Source: Arthrobacter sp. AQ5-06
Lineage (GTDB): Bacteria > Actinomycetota > Actinomycetes > Actinomycetales > Micrococcaceae
DNA: 64,000 nucleotides
Assembly (NCBI RefSeq): GCF_003287955.1
Contig: NZ_QMKP01000005.1
Span: 124,001-188,000 of the forward strand
Direction: 5' to 3'
Position 1 is the stretch's first letter. The number at the start of each line of letters is the position of its first letter. The translations under genes were made by a program, and so were the position numbers. The notes under the pieces were generated by a model. That model searched no databases. It was given only the letters and a program-made list of their open reading frames with translations, and had not been told where the DNA came from. This document shows, piece after piece, positions 43,277 through 54,306 of the stretch.

Positions 43277-44167
43277 TCAGTCTCCCCCGTCCAGGGCCGC
43301 GCGGAGGGCCCCCAATTGATCCGTTTTGAGCAGCCCCCGGCTGCCTGCCCGCCGTGCTGTGGCTCGGGCCATGGCGAGGTAGGCCTCGAGCACATCGCCG
43401 TGCGCACCGGCGTCGTACTCCCGCAACGCTTCGGCGTGTGCCGCCACTGTCCCCACGTCGCCGCGGGCCACCGGCCCGGTCAGCGCCGATTCGCCGGAGG
43501 CGAGCGCGTTCTCCAGCGTGGCACGCAGCAGGGGGCCCAGCATCCGTTCCGGCGCGTCCACGCCCACGTCGCGGAGCAACTGGGAGGCCTGCGCAACCAG
43601 GGTGACCATATGGTTCGAGCCATGAGCAAGGGCCGCGTGGTAAAGGGTCCGGTCCCCCTCGGCGATGGCCACGGGTTCGGCGCCCATCTCCACCACCAGC
43701 GCCTGTGCGATGGGCAGCATCGCGGCATCTGCGGTAACGCCAAAAGTGCAGTCCAATAGGCGTGTCAGGTCCAGGCTCATGCCCGTGAACGTCATGGCGG
43801 GGTGCAGTGCAAGGGGGATGGCTCCGGCGGCGCGCACCGGGCGGAGCACCCCGACGCCGAATCTTCCTGAGGTGTGCGCCACGATCTGTCCGGGCTGCCA
43901 CGCTCCGAGTTTGGCGAGGCCGTCCACCAGCCCGGCCAAGGCGTCGTCGGGCACGGCCAGGAGCACCAGTTCGGACCGTTCCACAATCTCCGGGATCTCC
44001 AGGATGGGCACGCCCGGCAGCAGCGTCTCTGCCCGTTCACGGCTGGCCTCGGACACCGCGGAAACCCCGACGACGGCGTGCTCGGCCGAGCGCAACGCGG
44101 CACCAAGGACGGCGCCCACTTTCCCGGCACCAATGATTCCGACGCCAAGGCGCCCGGGCTTAGCCAC
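43277..44167 (-). CDS. Rossmann-like/DUF2520 domain oxidoreductase-like protein
   Basis: 296 residues. Rossmann motif [17 protein letters not shown], then [17 protein letters not shown] and [13 protein letters not shown], and a helical DUF2520 C-terminal domain ([16 protein letters not shown] onward). It resembles F420/NADP reductase or pyrroline-carboxylate reductase folds. In actinobacteria it always sits before panC, so a part in pantothenate or CoA synthesis is likely but unproven. GTG start overlaps the end of the upstream PH gene by eight bases; panC begins two bases after its stop. Confidence 0.88.
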   Translation of the reverse strand: MAKPGRLGVGIIGAGKVGAVLGAALRSAEHAVVGVSAVSEASRERAETLLPGVPILEIPEIVERSELVLLAVPDDALAGLVDGLAKLGAWQPGQIVAHTSGRFGVGVLRPVRAAGAIPLALHPAMTFTGMSLDLTRLLDCTFGVTADAAMLPIAQALVVEMGAEPVAIAEGDRTLYHAALAHGSNHMVTLVAQASQLLRDVGVDAPERMLGPLLRATLENALASGESALTGPVARGDVGTVAAHAEALREYDAGAHGDVLEAYLAMARATARRAGSRGLLKTDQLGALRAALDGGD

Positions 44168-45686
44168 GTTGCGGGCCTTCCTGTTGGAGAGTTTGTTGCG
44201 GCGCGGGGGTATCGACCGGCTCAACCACCGGAGCCACCTGCGCCAGCCATTGTTCGCTGGTCTGCCGCTTGCGGGCGAGCCGGGCGCGGGCGGACTGTGC
44301 ATCAAAAAGGGCACGGGCCTCGTCAAGTCCGGCCTGGGTGAGCCGCGGCGAGACCGGCCCCGCCGTGGTGTGCAGGACAACGTCTGCCACGCCGAACCGC
44401 CGTGCGAGCGGACCCTGGTGCAGTGCCATTGACTGGGTGCGCTGGTGCGGGACCACCACCAGTTCCCGCCACCATCGGCCCGAGCGGATCAGCAGGGCGG
44501 TGCCAGTGGCGGCGAAGCCGTTGCGGCGCCAGCCCAGCGGCGCCAGGAACCTGCCGCGGCGCGGCGTGGTGACAAAACCGCCGTCGGAATTCAACCCCGA
44601 GAGCCCGGCCGCGATGATCTTTCCGGGCTCCGGTGTGCCAGGGTCCGGCAGCACGAGTGCGAGCATGCTCATCACGTCGGGCAGCTTGCCCACGGGCAGC
44701 AGCGTGGTCCGGGACGCCGTCTCGCCGTTGCTGCCGGCCGCGCCGTACCCGGCCACGTTGACCTGGATCCGGTACCAGCCGAAGATCCGCCACAGCGGGG
44801 ACTGAGCCACTTTCAGCGCCTGGATCCTGCCCGGCGGGAGCGTCTGCGCCTGCGTGTCCAACAGTCCATACCGGAGCCGGATCCCGTCCGGCGAAATGGC
44901 CGCGGTGAAGTTGTAGCCCTTATTAAAGGAGCCCCAGTAGCTGGCTGCGAGACCCAGCACCGCCGGGATCAGGTAGAAGAAGAAGCCGCGGTTTTCCGTC
45001 ACGACGGACAGGATCACGGAGGCAATGCCGCCCACCACCACAAAGAAGCTCTGCTCGCTCAGGAGCAGCGAACCGATAAGGCGCGACGGCGGCACGGACA
45101 GGACCGGATATTCGGGCGCCTCGGGTGCGGCCTCCTGCGGCCGGGCCGGGTCCGGGACCACGCCTGCGGCCCGCGCCAGGATGGTGGCCCGGAGCTGGCG
45201 GGCGTCGTCCATCCGCAGGTAAGCCAGTTTGACGGCCGATTCGCCGGCGTCGGCCACCTCAAACTTGAGTTCGGCCAGGCCGAAGATCCTGGCCAGGAGG
45301 GGCTGCACGATGTCGATGGCCTGGACGCGGTCCAGCCGGGCCTGCCGCTGCTGGCGGAAGAGGAAGCCGGAGTTGACCCTGACGTACCCTTCGGAGACCT
45401 GGTACTTGGTGAAGTACCAGGTCAGGATAAAGCCCACCACGGTCACCACCAACACGATGCCGCCGCCGGCGACCAGCCACGGTGCCCGGCCCGCGAAGTC
45501 CTCCCCGAAGATCGGACGGCCCTGCAGCGACCGCTCGAAAATGTCCCGTCCAAAGAAGAAACCAATGGCGGCCAGCGCCACCCAGCCGCGCACAAATGGG
45601 GACGCCGGGTGCACACGCAGCCACTCGCCGTCGGGCGCTACCGGAACCGCACTCGGTGCGCCGGCCTCCGGAACGTTTGCCGTCAC
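44160..45686 (-). CDS. PH-domain (bPH2, YdbT-like) membrane protein
   Basis: 508 residues. Two membrane hairpins in the N-terminal half and another pair near the middle alternate with bacterial PH domains, seen as YVRVNSGFLFRQQRQARLDRVQAIDIVQP and a repeated form RLRYGLLDTQAQTLPPGRIQAL. It probably works as a complex with the smaller PH protein just upstream, which it overlaps by four bases. The C-terminal tail APVVEPVDTPAPQQT is the translation of a short genomic repeat (44208-44229), so that tail is a recent addition. Confidence 0.85.
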   Translation of the reverse strand: MTANVPEAGAPSAVPVAPDGEWLRVHPASPFVRGWVALAAIGFFFGRDIFERSLQGRPIFGEDFAGRAPWLVAGGGIVLVVTVVGFILTWYFTKYQVSEGYVRVNSGFLFRQQRQARLDRVQAIDIVQPLLARIFGLAELKFEVADAGESAVKLAYLRMDDARQLRATILARAAGVVPDPARPQEAAPEAPEYPVLSVPPSRLIGSLLLSEQSFFVVVGGIASVILSVVTENRGFFFYLIPAVLGLAASYWGSFNKGYNFTAAISPDGIRLRYGLLDTQAQTLPPGRIQALKVAQSPLWRIFGWYRIQVNVAGYGAAGSNGETASRTTLLPVGKLPDVMSMLALVLPDPGTPEPGKIIAAGLSGLNSDGGFVTTPRRGRFLAPLGWRRNGFAATGTALLIRSGRWWRELVVVPHQRTQSMALHQGPLARRFGVADVVLHTTAGPVSPRLTQAGLDEARALFDAQSARARLARKRQTSEQWLAQVAPVVEPVDTPAPQQTLQQEGPQRG

Positions 45687-46195
45687 AGCCCTGCCAGCCT
45701 CGCTTCGCCGCGGGCGGCGAGCTGCTCGCGCAGGCGTGCCCCCTCCGCAGCGGGCAGGCCGGGGATGGTGGCGTTGGTTCCGGGTGAGGCGGTGTGGAGT
45801 TTGAGCGTGCAGAGTCCCAACCCGCGTTCCACCGGGCCCACCCCGATGTCCACGTACTGCATGCGGCCGTAGGGAACCGCCATGGTCCGTTGGAAGAAAA
45901 TGCCGCCCCGGACCAGCAGGTCATCGTCACGCTCGGCGTAGCCGATGGCGCGCACCTGGCGCGGGATCAGCACCAGCCGCCAGATGGCCAGGACCAGAGT
46001 CACCGCCGGGACGGTGATGGCCAGCCCCAGCGGCGGCCATCGCCACCAGCCGAGCAGGACAAAGACGAGGGGCAGGGTCAGGACGATCACCGTGACCAGG
46101 TTCCCGATGGCCCACTGAACCAGCCGCACCGTGACGTATTTCGGGGACACCCGCTGCCATGAAATGCCCGGTGGATCAATCGCCTCTGTACGCAT
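45683..46195 (-). CDS. PH-domain (bPH2, YdbS-like) membrane protein
   Basis: 170 residues. Two adjacent membrane helices (about 25-70) are followed by one bPH2 domain with DDDLLVRGGIFFQRTMAVPYGRMQYVDI. The YdbS/YdbT pairing is typical. It overlaps the DUF3180 gene upstream by 20 bases and the larger PH gene downstream by four, so the three are translationally linked within the folate-pantothenate locus. Function unknown. Confidence 0.87.
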   Translation of the reverse strand: MRTEAIDPPGISWQRVSPKYVTVRLVQWAIGNLVTVIVLTLPLVFVLLGWWRWPPLGLAITVPAVTLVLAIWRLVLIPRQVRAIGYAERDDDLLVRGGIFFQRTMAVPYGRMQYVDIGVGPVERGLGLCTLKLHTASPGTNATIPGLPAAEGARLREQLAARGEARLAGL

Positions 46196-46709
46196 ATTCG
46201 CCTTCCCCTGTGGCTTCGCCGGCTACCCCGCGGCCGGGTTTCCCGTCACCGGGCGTTGCATCGCCGTCCTCGGGCGGGATCTTGCAGAACCGCTCCACCA
46301 GCAGGCCGACGACGATCATCACCAAACCGCCAGCAGCGATCGCGATTGCCACCCAGGTGATGCCCTGGTCACTGCGCAGGTTCCAGATGCGCAGCTGGTC
46401 CAGGAAGATCCCCACGTGCCAGCCCAGCAGGACGGTGCCCGCGTAGGCGCAGGCCTGGGCGAGCACCAGGGTCCTGGCAGCAAGGATGGGGTCCAGCGCC
46501 TTCTTGCGTTTGGTGCTGTTGCGCCACCGGAGCACGCGGATGCCAAGAACCAGCGTGATGGCAACAATCACGCCCATGGTGGCCAGCGCGGTGGCCGGAA
46601 GAACCGGTGTGGCCATGCTGTAGCGTGTGGTCACCACGGTGGCCGACCAGCCGGCCACGGTCAGGACCAGGCCGATCAGCAGCAGGCGGACAGGATTGAT
46701 GGGCTTCAC
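46176..46709 (-). CDS. DUF3180 membrane protein
   Basis: 177 residues with four membrane segments (about 8-28, 38-58, 78-102, 118-140) and a Gly/Asp-rich acidic tail. Matches the DUF3180 family that follows folK in actinobacteria (Rv3605c position). Starts three bases after the folK stop. Function unknown; conserved linkage to folate genes is the only clue. Confidence 0.85.
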   Translation of the reverse strand: MKPINPVRLLLIGLVLTVAGWSATVVTTRYSMATPVLPATALATMGVIVAITLVLGIRVLRWRNSTKRKKALDPILAARTLVLAQACAYAGTVLLGWHVGIFLDQLRIWNLRSDQGITWVAIAIAAGGLVMIVVGLLVERFCKIPPEDGDATPGDGKPGRGVAGEATGEGEYAYRGD

Positions 46710-46712
46710 TGG

Positions 46713-47252
46713 TTACTCGACCGCCCCGGCTGTCGGGGCGCCGTCGTAGTCGCCGAAACCGTCGAACGGGGCGAGGTCGCCAAAGTCGGCGGCGCGGGCA
46801 GCCAGCTCGCTGATGCGTTCCCCGTCCAGGGTGGCCGCCGGGTCGATGAGCGACCACGGATACAGCACAAAGGCGCGTTCGGCTGCACGCGGGTGCGGCA
46901 GGGTCAGCACCGGGTCGTCACTGGTGAGGTCGCCGTAGGTGATGATGTCGACGTCGAGCGTCCGGGGCCCCCAGCGCACTTCACGCACGCGGAGGTGCTT
47001 GTTTTCCACCGCCTGGCAGTGCTTGAGCAGTTCCGCCGGGGACAGCGTGGTTTCCACGGTGATGACCATGTTCAGGAAGTCGGGCTGGCCGGCCGGGCCG
47101 CCAACGGCTTTGGTCTGCACCACCGGGGAAACGGCCTGCAGGCGCACCTCCGGCGGGTCCACCAGGTCAGCAACGGCTTCGGACAGGGTGTCGTTCCGCT
47201 CGCCCAGGTTGCTACCGAGGGCCAGGACGGCTTTGGTGTAGCCGCCGCTCAT
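46713..47252 (-). CDS. folK: 2-amino-4-hydroxy-6-hydroxymethyldihydropteridine diphosphokinase
   Basis: 179 residues. Family motifs are VLALGSNLGERNDTL, QTKAVGGPAGQPDFLNMV and the metal-binding GPRTLDVDIITYG. It pyrophosphorylates 6-hydroxymethyl-dihydropterin in folate synthesis. Overlaps folB by four bases. Confidence 0.95.
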   Translation of the reverse strand: MSGGYTKAVLALGSNLGERNDTLSEAVADLVDPPEVRLQAVSPVVQTKAVGGPAGQPDFLNMVITVETTLSPAELLKHCQAVENKHLRVREVRWGPRTLDVDIITYGDLTSDDPVLTLPHPRAAERAFVLYPWSLIDPAATLDGERISELAARAADFGDLAPFDGFGDYDGAPTAGAVE

Positions 47253-47608
47253 GGTCTCTCCCGGTGCACGCTGACAGCCACATCCCCGAAGGGCACCTCG
47301 ATGGGTGCCTTGGGTTTGTGGACGGTGATGTCCACGGCCTGGATGGTGAATTCTGCGAGCAGGCCATCGGCGATCCGGACGGCCAGGGCCTCGATCAGGT
47401 TCAGCGGCTCCCCCGTGATCCAGTCCTTGATCCGCTCAGCCACTTCGCCGTAGTGGGCGGTGTCCCGGACGTCATCGGATACTGCGGCTTTGGCGAAGTC
47501 CAGGTGCAGCACGGCGTCCACCACAAACGGCTGGCCCTCACGGCGCTCGAAATCGAAGACTCCGTGATGGCCGACGGCGGTGACACCGCTCAGCGTGATC
47601 CTGTCCAT
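47249..47608 (-). CDS. folB: Dihydroneopterin aldolase
   Basis: 119 residues. GHHGVFDFERREGQPFVVD contains the catalytic Glu and conserved His. The ALAVRIADGLL helix and VHKPKAPI strand complete the tunnel-fold subunit. It cleaves dihydroneopterin to glycolaldehyde and the FolK substrate. Located between folP and folK with a four-base overlap to folK. Confidence 0.95.
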   Translation of the reverse strand: MDRITLSGVTAVGHHGVFDFERREGQPFVVDAVLHLDFAKAAVSDDVRDTAHYGEVAERIKDWITGEPLNLIEALAVRIADGLLAEFTIQAVDITVHKPKAPIEVPFGDVAVSVHRERP

Positions 47609-47619
47609 GGGTGTCCGGC

Positions 47620-48540
47620 CTAGGTGGTGGTAGGGGCGGCGGCCATCCGCGCGGCCACCTTGACGGCGTCAAGGCTTGGACCGACGTCGTGCACACGGAC
47701 GGCCCAGGCCCCGCGGAACGCGCTGATCGCGGTGATGGCGGCCGTGGCGGCGTCGCGTTCCTCCGGGGCGGCGGACTTGCCGGCGACAGTGAGGAGTGTG
47801 CCCAGGAAACGCTTGCGGGAGGCAGCAACCAGGACCCTGTGGCCCAGGCTGTCCAGCTGGTCCAGGTGCTCCAGGAGCTCCCAGTTGTGGACGTCATTCT
47901 TGGCGAAGCCCAGGCCCGGGTCCACGATGATCTGCTCTTTACTCACCCCGGCTGCGTAGAGCTTGTCGCGGACGCCAGCCAGTTCTGCTACCACTTCGCC
48001 GGCCACGTCCTGGTATTCGGCGAGGGAGTTCATGGTGCGGGCGTCGCCGCGGCGGTGCGTGAGGACATACGGCACCTTGGACGCGGCCACGAGCTCGGCC
48101 ATCTCAGGTTCGATGGTCAGCCCGGAAACGTCGTTGATGATGGCGGCGCCGGCCTTCAGGGCAGCGGCGGCCGTGGAGGCGTGGGTGGTATCGATACTGA
48201 CCAGGGCGCCCGCTTTGACCAAGGCTTCGATGACGGGGATCACCCGGCGCTGCTCTTCCTCCGGGCTGACGTCCTCCGCGTCGGGGCGCGTCGATTCGCC
48301 GCCGACGTCGATAATGTCCGCTCCGGCGTAGAACATCCGCAGGCCGGCCGCGATGGCGGTGTCCGCCGTCGCGTGCTTTCCGCCGTCGCTGAAGGAGTCC
48401 GGGGTGACGTTCAGGACGCCCATGACCAGGGTGCGGCCGGTGGGCAGGTCCGCGAATTTCGCGGCCGGTCGCGGTTTGCGCAGGATGGGCAGCGGAGATG
48501 TTGCGGGCCCGGTTCCCGGGGCTGCAGCGAGTGAGTCCAT
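47620..48540 (-). CDS. folP: Dihydropteroate synthase
   Basis: 306 residues. TIM-barrel motifs VMGVLNVTPDSFSDGG, DVGGESTRPDAEDVSPEEE and IIVDPGLGFAKN are present. It condenses pterin pyrophosphate with p-aminobenzoate and is the sulfonamide target. The first 30 residues are extra relative to short FolP forms. It follows folE by 10 bases. Confidence 0.96.
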   Translation of the reverse strand: MDSLAAAPGTGPATSPLPILRKPRPAAKFADLPTGRTLVMGVLNVTPDSFSDGGKHATADTAIAAGLRMFYAGADIIDVGGESTRPDAEDVSPEEEQRRVIPVIEALVKAGALVSIDTTHASTAAAALKAGAAIINDVSGLTIEPEMAELVAASKVPYVLTHRRGDARTMNSLAEYQDVAGEVVAELAGVRDKLYAAGVSKEQIIVDPGLGFAKNDVHNWELLEHLDQLDSLGHRVLVAASRKRFLGTLLTVAGKSAAPEERDAATAAITAISAFRGAWAVRVHDVGPSLDAVKVAARMAAAPTTT

Positions 48541-48550
48541 GGTCTGTTAC

Positions 48551-49195
48551 TTACCTTCCGAGGATGAGGCTCATGGCTTCGGCGCGGGTGGCCGGGTCAT
48601 GAAGCTGCCCGCGGACCGCACTGGTGACGGTCTTTGCTCCGGGCTTGCGGACACCGCGCATGGACATGCACATGTGTTCGCATTCGACAACGACAATCGC
48701 GCCACGCGGCTTGAGGTGGCTGACCATTGCTTCGACGATCTGGGTGGTGAGCCGCTCCTGCACCTGGGGGCGCCGGGCGTAGATGTCGACGAGGCGCGCC
48801 AGCTTGCTGAGCCCGGTCACTTTGCCGTCGTGGGAGGGGATGTAGCCGACGTGGGCAACCCCGTGGAACGGCACAAGGTGGTGCTCGCACGTTGAGTAGA
48901 ACGGGATGTCCTTAACCAGGACCAGTTCTTCGTGGTCCAGGTCGAAGGTGGTCGAGAGGACGTCTGCGGGATCGTGGTGCAGTCCCGCGAACACCTCGGC
49001 GTAGGCCTTGGCTACCCGCCTGGGGGTGTCCACAAGGCCGCCGCGGTCCGGGTCCTCGCCGATGGCCAGGAGGATTTCACGGACGGCCGCCTCAATCCTG
49101 GGCCGGTCAACCTTCTCGTGCTTTTTGTGGTGGGATCCGTCCTCCGCCGGATGTCCGGCGGAGGCGGGGGCGTCGTCGTCGTCGAAGTGAGTCAC
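48551..49195 (-). CDS. folE: GTP cyclohydrolase I
   Basis: 214 residues. Zinc and catalytic region [22 protein letters not shown] and the late [15 protein letters not shown] are complete, and QVQERLT is conserved. First step of folate synthesis from GTP. The GTG at 49195 begins [10 protein letters not shown] after seven bases from a TAAGCT box, suggesting an additional leaderless promoter overlapping the ftsH stop codon. The N-terminal 45 residues are acidic and His/Lys-rich and poorly conserved. Confidence 0.95.
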   Translation of the reverse strand: MTHFDDDDAPASAGHPAEDGSHHKKHEKVDRPRIEAAVREILLAIGEDPDRGGLVDTPRRVAKAYAEVFAGLHHDPADVLSTTFDLDHEELVLVKDIPFYSTCEHHLVPFHGVAHVGYIPSHDGKVTGLSKLARLVDIYARRPQVQERLTTQIVEAMVSHLKPRGAIVVVECEHMCMSMRGVRKPGAKTVTSAVRGQLHDPATRAEAMSLILGR

Positions 49196-49205
49196 AGAAG
49201 AAAGC

Positions 49206-51272
<2,067 letters not shown>

Positions 51273-51393
51273 CTGTTCGGGGGCTGGCCCCGTCCCTCCT
51301 GGTAGTGCTGCACGGCGAGTGGGTCTGCGCGCGTGTGGTGGTGCATCAGCTACTAGCTATACACCGTTCGGAGTAATTCACGCACGGTACTGC

Positions 51394-52506
51394 TCAAAAG
51401 TTCCCTCTGGGCGTAGCCGGATCCGGCGGCGGTCCTACAGATCCCCGGGTCACGAGCGGGCAGTCCAGAACCGTGGGATGCGGTGCGAGTCCGGCCAGAT
51501 TGGCTTTGCCCTCGATGGCGTCAATCAGCGTGCCTGTGGCCCAGGCACCCATTTCGTAGTGCGGCAGAGCCACCGTGGTGAGGCCCGGATAGAGGTTGCC
51601 GGCGATGAGCTCCTGATCATCAAAGCCCACAATGGACAGGTCAGCCGGGATGGAAAGCCCCAGCTCGGCCGCGGCCCGGTAGGCGCCCATGGCCATCCTG
51701 TCGTTATAGCAAAAGATGCCGGTGGGAGGTTTGGTGAGCTGCAGCATCCTGAGCGCCGCCTCGTAGCCGCCCTGCACTTCGGCTGGCCCGGTTTGAATGG
51801 GCGCGGTACCGCCGTCGAGCCCTGCCTCCCATAAGGTATCCGCGAATCCGCGGAGGCGGCCGCGGCTGAAAGGCACGTCGTCCGTGCTGTTCAGAAAGCC
51901 GATGCGTGTGTGACCGGCGGTCAGCAGGGCTGTGACCGCCGTTTTGGCCCCGCCTTCTTCGTCGGGGACAACGGCGGCGATGGATGACCCGCTGCTGACC
52001 GCGTTTACCAAGACCGCCGGGACGGTACCGAGGTTGCCGGGAAGATCCAGAATGCGGTGGTACTTGGGGGCGCACAGGATGCCGTCCACCCGGCGCTCCA
52101 GAAGCGCCTCAACGTCTGCGTTCCGGGATCCAGGGCTGGCCGAACTGGAAGTGTTGACGATCATGAGATTATAGCCGCGGGCACGTGCGGCGTCGTCTGC
52201 GCCAAGTATGATCCTGCCCGCCTGGGGCGTGGTGGCGATGTCCTCAGTGACCAAGCCAAGCAACCCCGTGCGCTGCGTGCGGAGCGCCTGGGCCAGGCGG
52301 TTGGGGCCATAGCCGAGCTGCGCCGCTGCAGACTTCACCCTTGCCCGGGTTTCGGTGCTTATCCGCGCGTACGAGACATCGTTCAGGACGTGCGAGACGG
52401 TGGTGACGGACACTCCGGCGGCGACGGCGACGTCCTTGATGCCAATATTCTTGTTGCTCAGCTCCTCTTCCCCCGATCGCTTAAATGCAGCGAGATGGCA
52501 TTTCAC
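51394..52506 (-). CDS. LacI-family transcriptional regulator (orphan)
   Basis: 370 residues. Helix-turn-helix IKDVAVAAGVSVTTVSHVLND, hinge, then a periplasmic-binding-protein-like sensor domain (LLGLVTEDIATTPQAG, GRLRGFADTLWEAGLDGG, DLSIVGFDDQELIAG). It represses a carbohydrate-type operon in most relatives, but no transporter or enzyme operon is beside it; it interrupts the usual hpt-ftsH order. The ATG at 52506 lies inside an inverted repeat, so a weaker start a few codons later is quite possible. Confidence 0.85.
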   Translation of the reverse strand: MKCHLAAFKRSGEEELSNKNIGIKDVAVAAGVSVTTVSHVLNDVSYARISTETRARVKSAAAQLGYGPNRLAQALRTQRTGLLGLVTEDIATTPQAGRIILGADDAARARGYNLMIVNTSSSASPGSRNADVEALLERRVDGILCAPKYHRILDLPGNLGTVPAVLVNAVSSGSSIAAVVPDEEGGAKTAVTALLTAGHTRIGFLNSTDDVPFSRGRLRGFADTLWEAGLDGGTAPIQTGPAEVQGGYEAALRMLQLTKPPTGIFCYNDRMAMGAYRAAAELGLSIPADLSIVGFDDQELIAGNLYPGLTTVALPHYEMGAWATGTLIDAIEGKANLAGLAPHPTVLDCPLVTRGSVGPPPDPATPRGNF

Positions 52507-52547
52507 GGCAGTGTTCAGTCGTGGGACTGCCGTGAAAAGCCATCTCG
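52491..52547. repeat. 22-bp inverted repeat between hpt and the LacI gene
   Basis: Arms 52491-52512 and 52526-52547 match with one mismatch and a 13-nt loop. It begins 11 bases after the hpt stop and runs into the LacI start, directly next to a GGCGCGAACGG motif (52547-52557). It may terminate the hpt transcript. Confidence 0.75.
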
Positions 52548-52557
52548 GCGCGAACGG

Positions 52558-53109
52558 TTACTCGTAAACGTGCGGGGCGAGGGTGCCCACGAAGTCCAGG
52601 TTTCGGTACTTCTCGGCGTAGTCCAGGCCGTAGCCCACCACGAACTCGTTGGGGATGTCGTAGCCGACGTACTTGACGTCGATCTCCACCTTGGCGGCCG
52701 TGGGCTTGCGGAAGGCGGTGCAGATCTCCACGGATGCGGTGCCGCGGGATTCCAGGTTGGTCTTGAGCCAGGACAGGGTCAGGCCGGAATCGATGATGTC
52801 TTCGACGATCAGGACATCCTTGCCCATCAGGTCCGTGTCCAGGTCCTTGAGGATCCGGACAACACCCGAGGACTGGGTACCGGAGCCGTAGGACGACACT
52901 GCCATCCAGTCCATCGAAACGTGGCTGTGGAGCGCGCGGGCGATGTCAGCCATGACCATCACAGCACCCTTGAGCACACCCACCAGAAGGATTTCGCGGC
53001 CTTCGTAGTCCTTGTCGATCTGCGCAGCGAGCTCGCCGATCCGCTGTTGGATTTGTTCCTTGGTGTAGAGAACGTGCTTGAGGTCTGCCTGGACGTCGTT
53101 TGAATCCAC
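52558..53109 (-). CDS. hpt: Hypoxanthine phosphoribosyltransferase
   Basis: 183 residues. Motifs ILLVGVLKGAVMVMADIAR, SSYGSGTQSSG and the PRPP site VLIVEDIIDSGLTL, then KVEIDVKYVGYDIPNEFVVGYGLDY. It salvages hypoxanthine and guanine. The GTG at 53109 is six bases after GGAG; a TTG one codon upstream is less likely. It follows tilS in the conserved tilS-hpt-ftsH order. Confidence 0.95.
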   Translation of the reverse strand: MDSNDVQADLKHVLYTKEQIQQRIGELAAQIDKDYEGREILLVGVLKGAVMVMADIARALHSHVSMDWMAVSSYGSGTQSSGVVRILKDLDTDLMGKDVLIVEDIIDSGLTLSWLKTNLESRGTASVEICTAFRKPTAAKVEIDVKYVGYDIPNEFVVGYGLDYAEKYRNLDFVGTLAPHVYE

Positions 53110-53139
53110 CAATGGCTCCTGTGTAGATGCTGGGTGCGA

Positions 53140-54306
53140 CTATTCTTGGGGCGGTTTTTGAGGCCGGAATACTAGCTTCCCACAGCGGGCCGCTTCGCGG
53201 GGAACGGGGGCGCCGTCGTCGGGCCCGTCTGGGGTCCCGGGCCGTCTTTCCGCCGCGTCCCGCTGGGCCAACTCGGCGAGGGAGAGCCGGTACACGCTCA
53301 CCCCGCCAGGCAGCTCCACGGGACCGGCGGAACCCTGCCGCCGCAGCAGCGCTTCCGCCGCCAGAAGGCGCTGGTAGCTGGGCTGTTGGCCCCCGACGTC
53401 GGCCGCTGCCTTGGCGATGACCCGGAACCTGATGGCCGGCGAAAGTTCCCCCAAAGCCCCCTCTGGGAGGCTGATCTCCAGTCCGGACCGCTCGGCCAAC
53501 TCGGCAAATGTGCGATCTGCCACGTCCTCCAGATAGTCGGCGTCCTGCTGCAGGATGGACGCCGTCCGGGCGAGCGATTCAGCCACGCCGGGCCCGAGCT
53601 TTTCCTCCAGCAGGGGCAGCACTTCCACACGGGTCCGGGAACGGGCAAACGACGGGTCGGAATTGCTGGGGTCATGCCAGGGTTCGAGGTCCTCGACGTC
53701 GCAGATCTCCAGGGTATCCGCTCGGCGCAGCCCCAGAAACGGCCGGAGCAACAGGCCACGGGCAGGCCGCATGCCGGCCAGCGAGCGCGTGCCGGAGCCG
53801 CGGGCAAGACCCAGCAGGACCTGTTCGGCTTGGTCGTCCAGAGTGTGGCCAAGCAGGATAGCGCCGGCCCCGTGCTCCTTGGCCGCAGCCTCCAGAGCTT
53901 CGTGGCGGGCATCCCGGGCGGCGGCCTCCGGGCCCATCCCGGTACTGGCGACGTCAACGGTCCGGAGGTCCACCGGGGAGAGGCCAAGTTCCTTCAGTGC
54001 CTGGACGGCGGCGCCAGCCACTTGGGCCGAGCCCTCCTGCAGCTGGTGGTCAACCACCACGGCGCCGACCGTCAGGAGGTGCCCGTCAACGTGGCCGCGG
54101 CGGGCGAAATAGGCTGCCACCGCCGCGAGGGCCATCGAATCCGGGCCACCGCTGCAGGCCACCAGCACGTGCGCCGGATAGCCGGCGTCCGCCAGGGCGT
54201 TCTGGACCATTTTGCGCGCCTTGCCGACGACGGGCGCGAGCCGGCCGGGCCGTCGTCGTCCGCTTGAAGCCGTGCGGGCGTCCGGCCCTTTTGGGGCGTG
54301 CGGCAC
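53140..54306 (-). CDS. tilS: tRNA(Ile)-lysidine synthetase
   Basis: 388 residues. PP-loop SGGPDSMALAAV with a downstream LLGHTLDDQAEQVLL block is diagnostic of TilS. A C-terminal substrate-binding region follows (RAVRFRVIAKAAADVG region). It makes lysidine at the wobble position of the tRNA-Ile that reads AUA. The GTG at 54306 abuts the metalloprotease stop. The first 30 residues are Arg/Ala/Pro-rich and may not be translated; an ATG at 54210 is an alternative. Confidence 0.93.
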   Translation of the reverse strand: MPHAPKGPDARTASSGRRRPGRLAPVVGKARKMVQNALADAGYPAHVLVACSGGPDSMALAAVAAYFARRGHVDGHLLTVGAVVVDHQLQEGSAQVAGAAVQALKELGLSPVDLRTVDVASTGMGPEAAARDARHEALEAAAKEHGAGAILLGHTLDDQAEQVLLGLARGSGTRSLAGMRPARGLLLRPFLGLRRADTLEICDVEDLEPWHDPSNSDPSFARSRTRVEVLPLLEEKLGPGVAESLARTASILQQDADYLEDVADRTFAELAERSGLEISLPEGALGELSPAIRFRVIAKAAADVGGQQPSYQRLLAAEALLRRQGSAGPVELPGGVSVYRLSLAELAQRDAAERRPGTPDGPDDGAPVPREAARCGKLVFRPQKPPQE

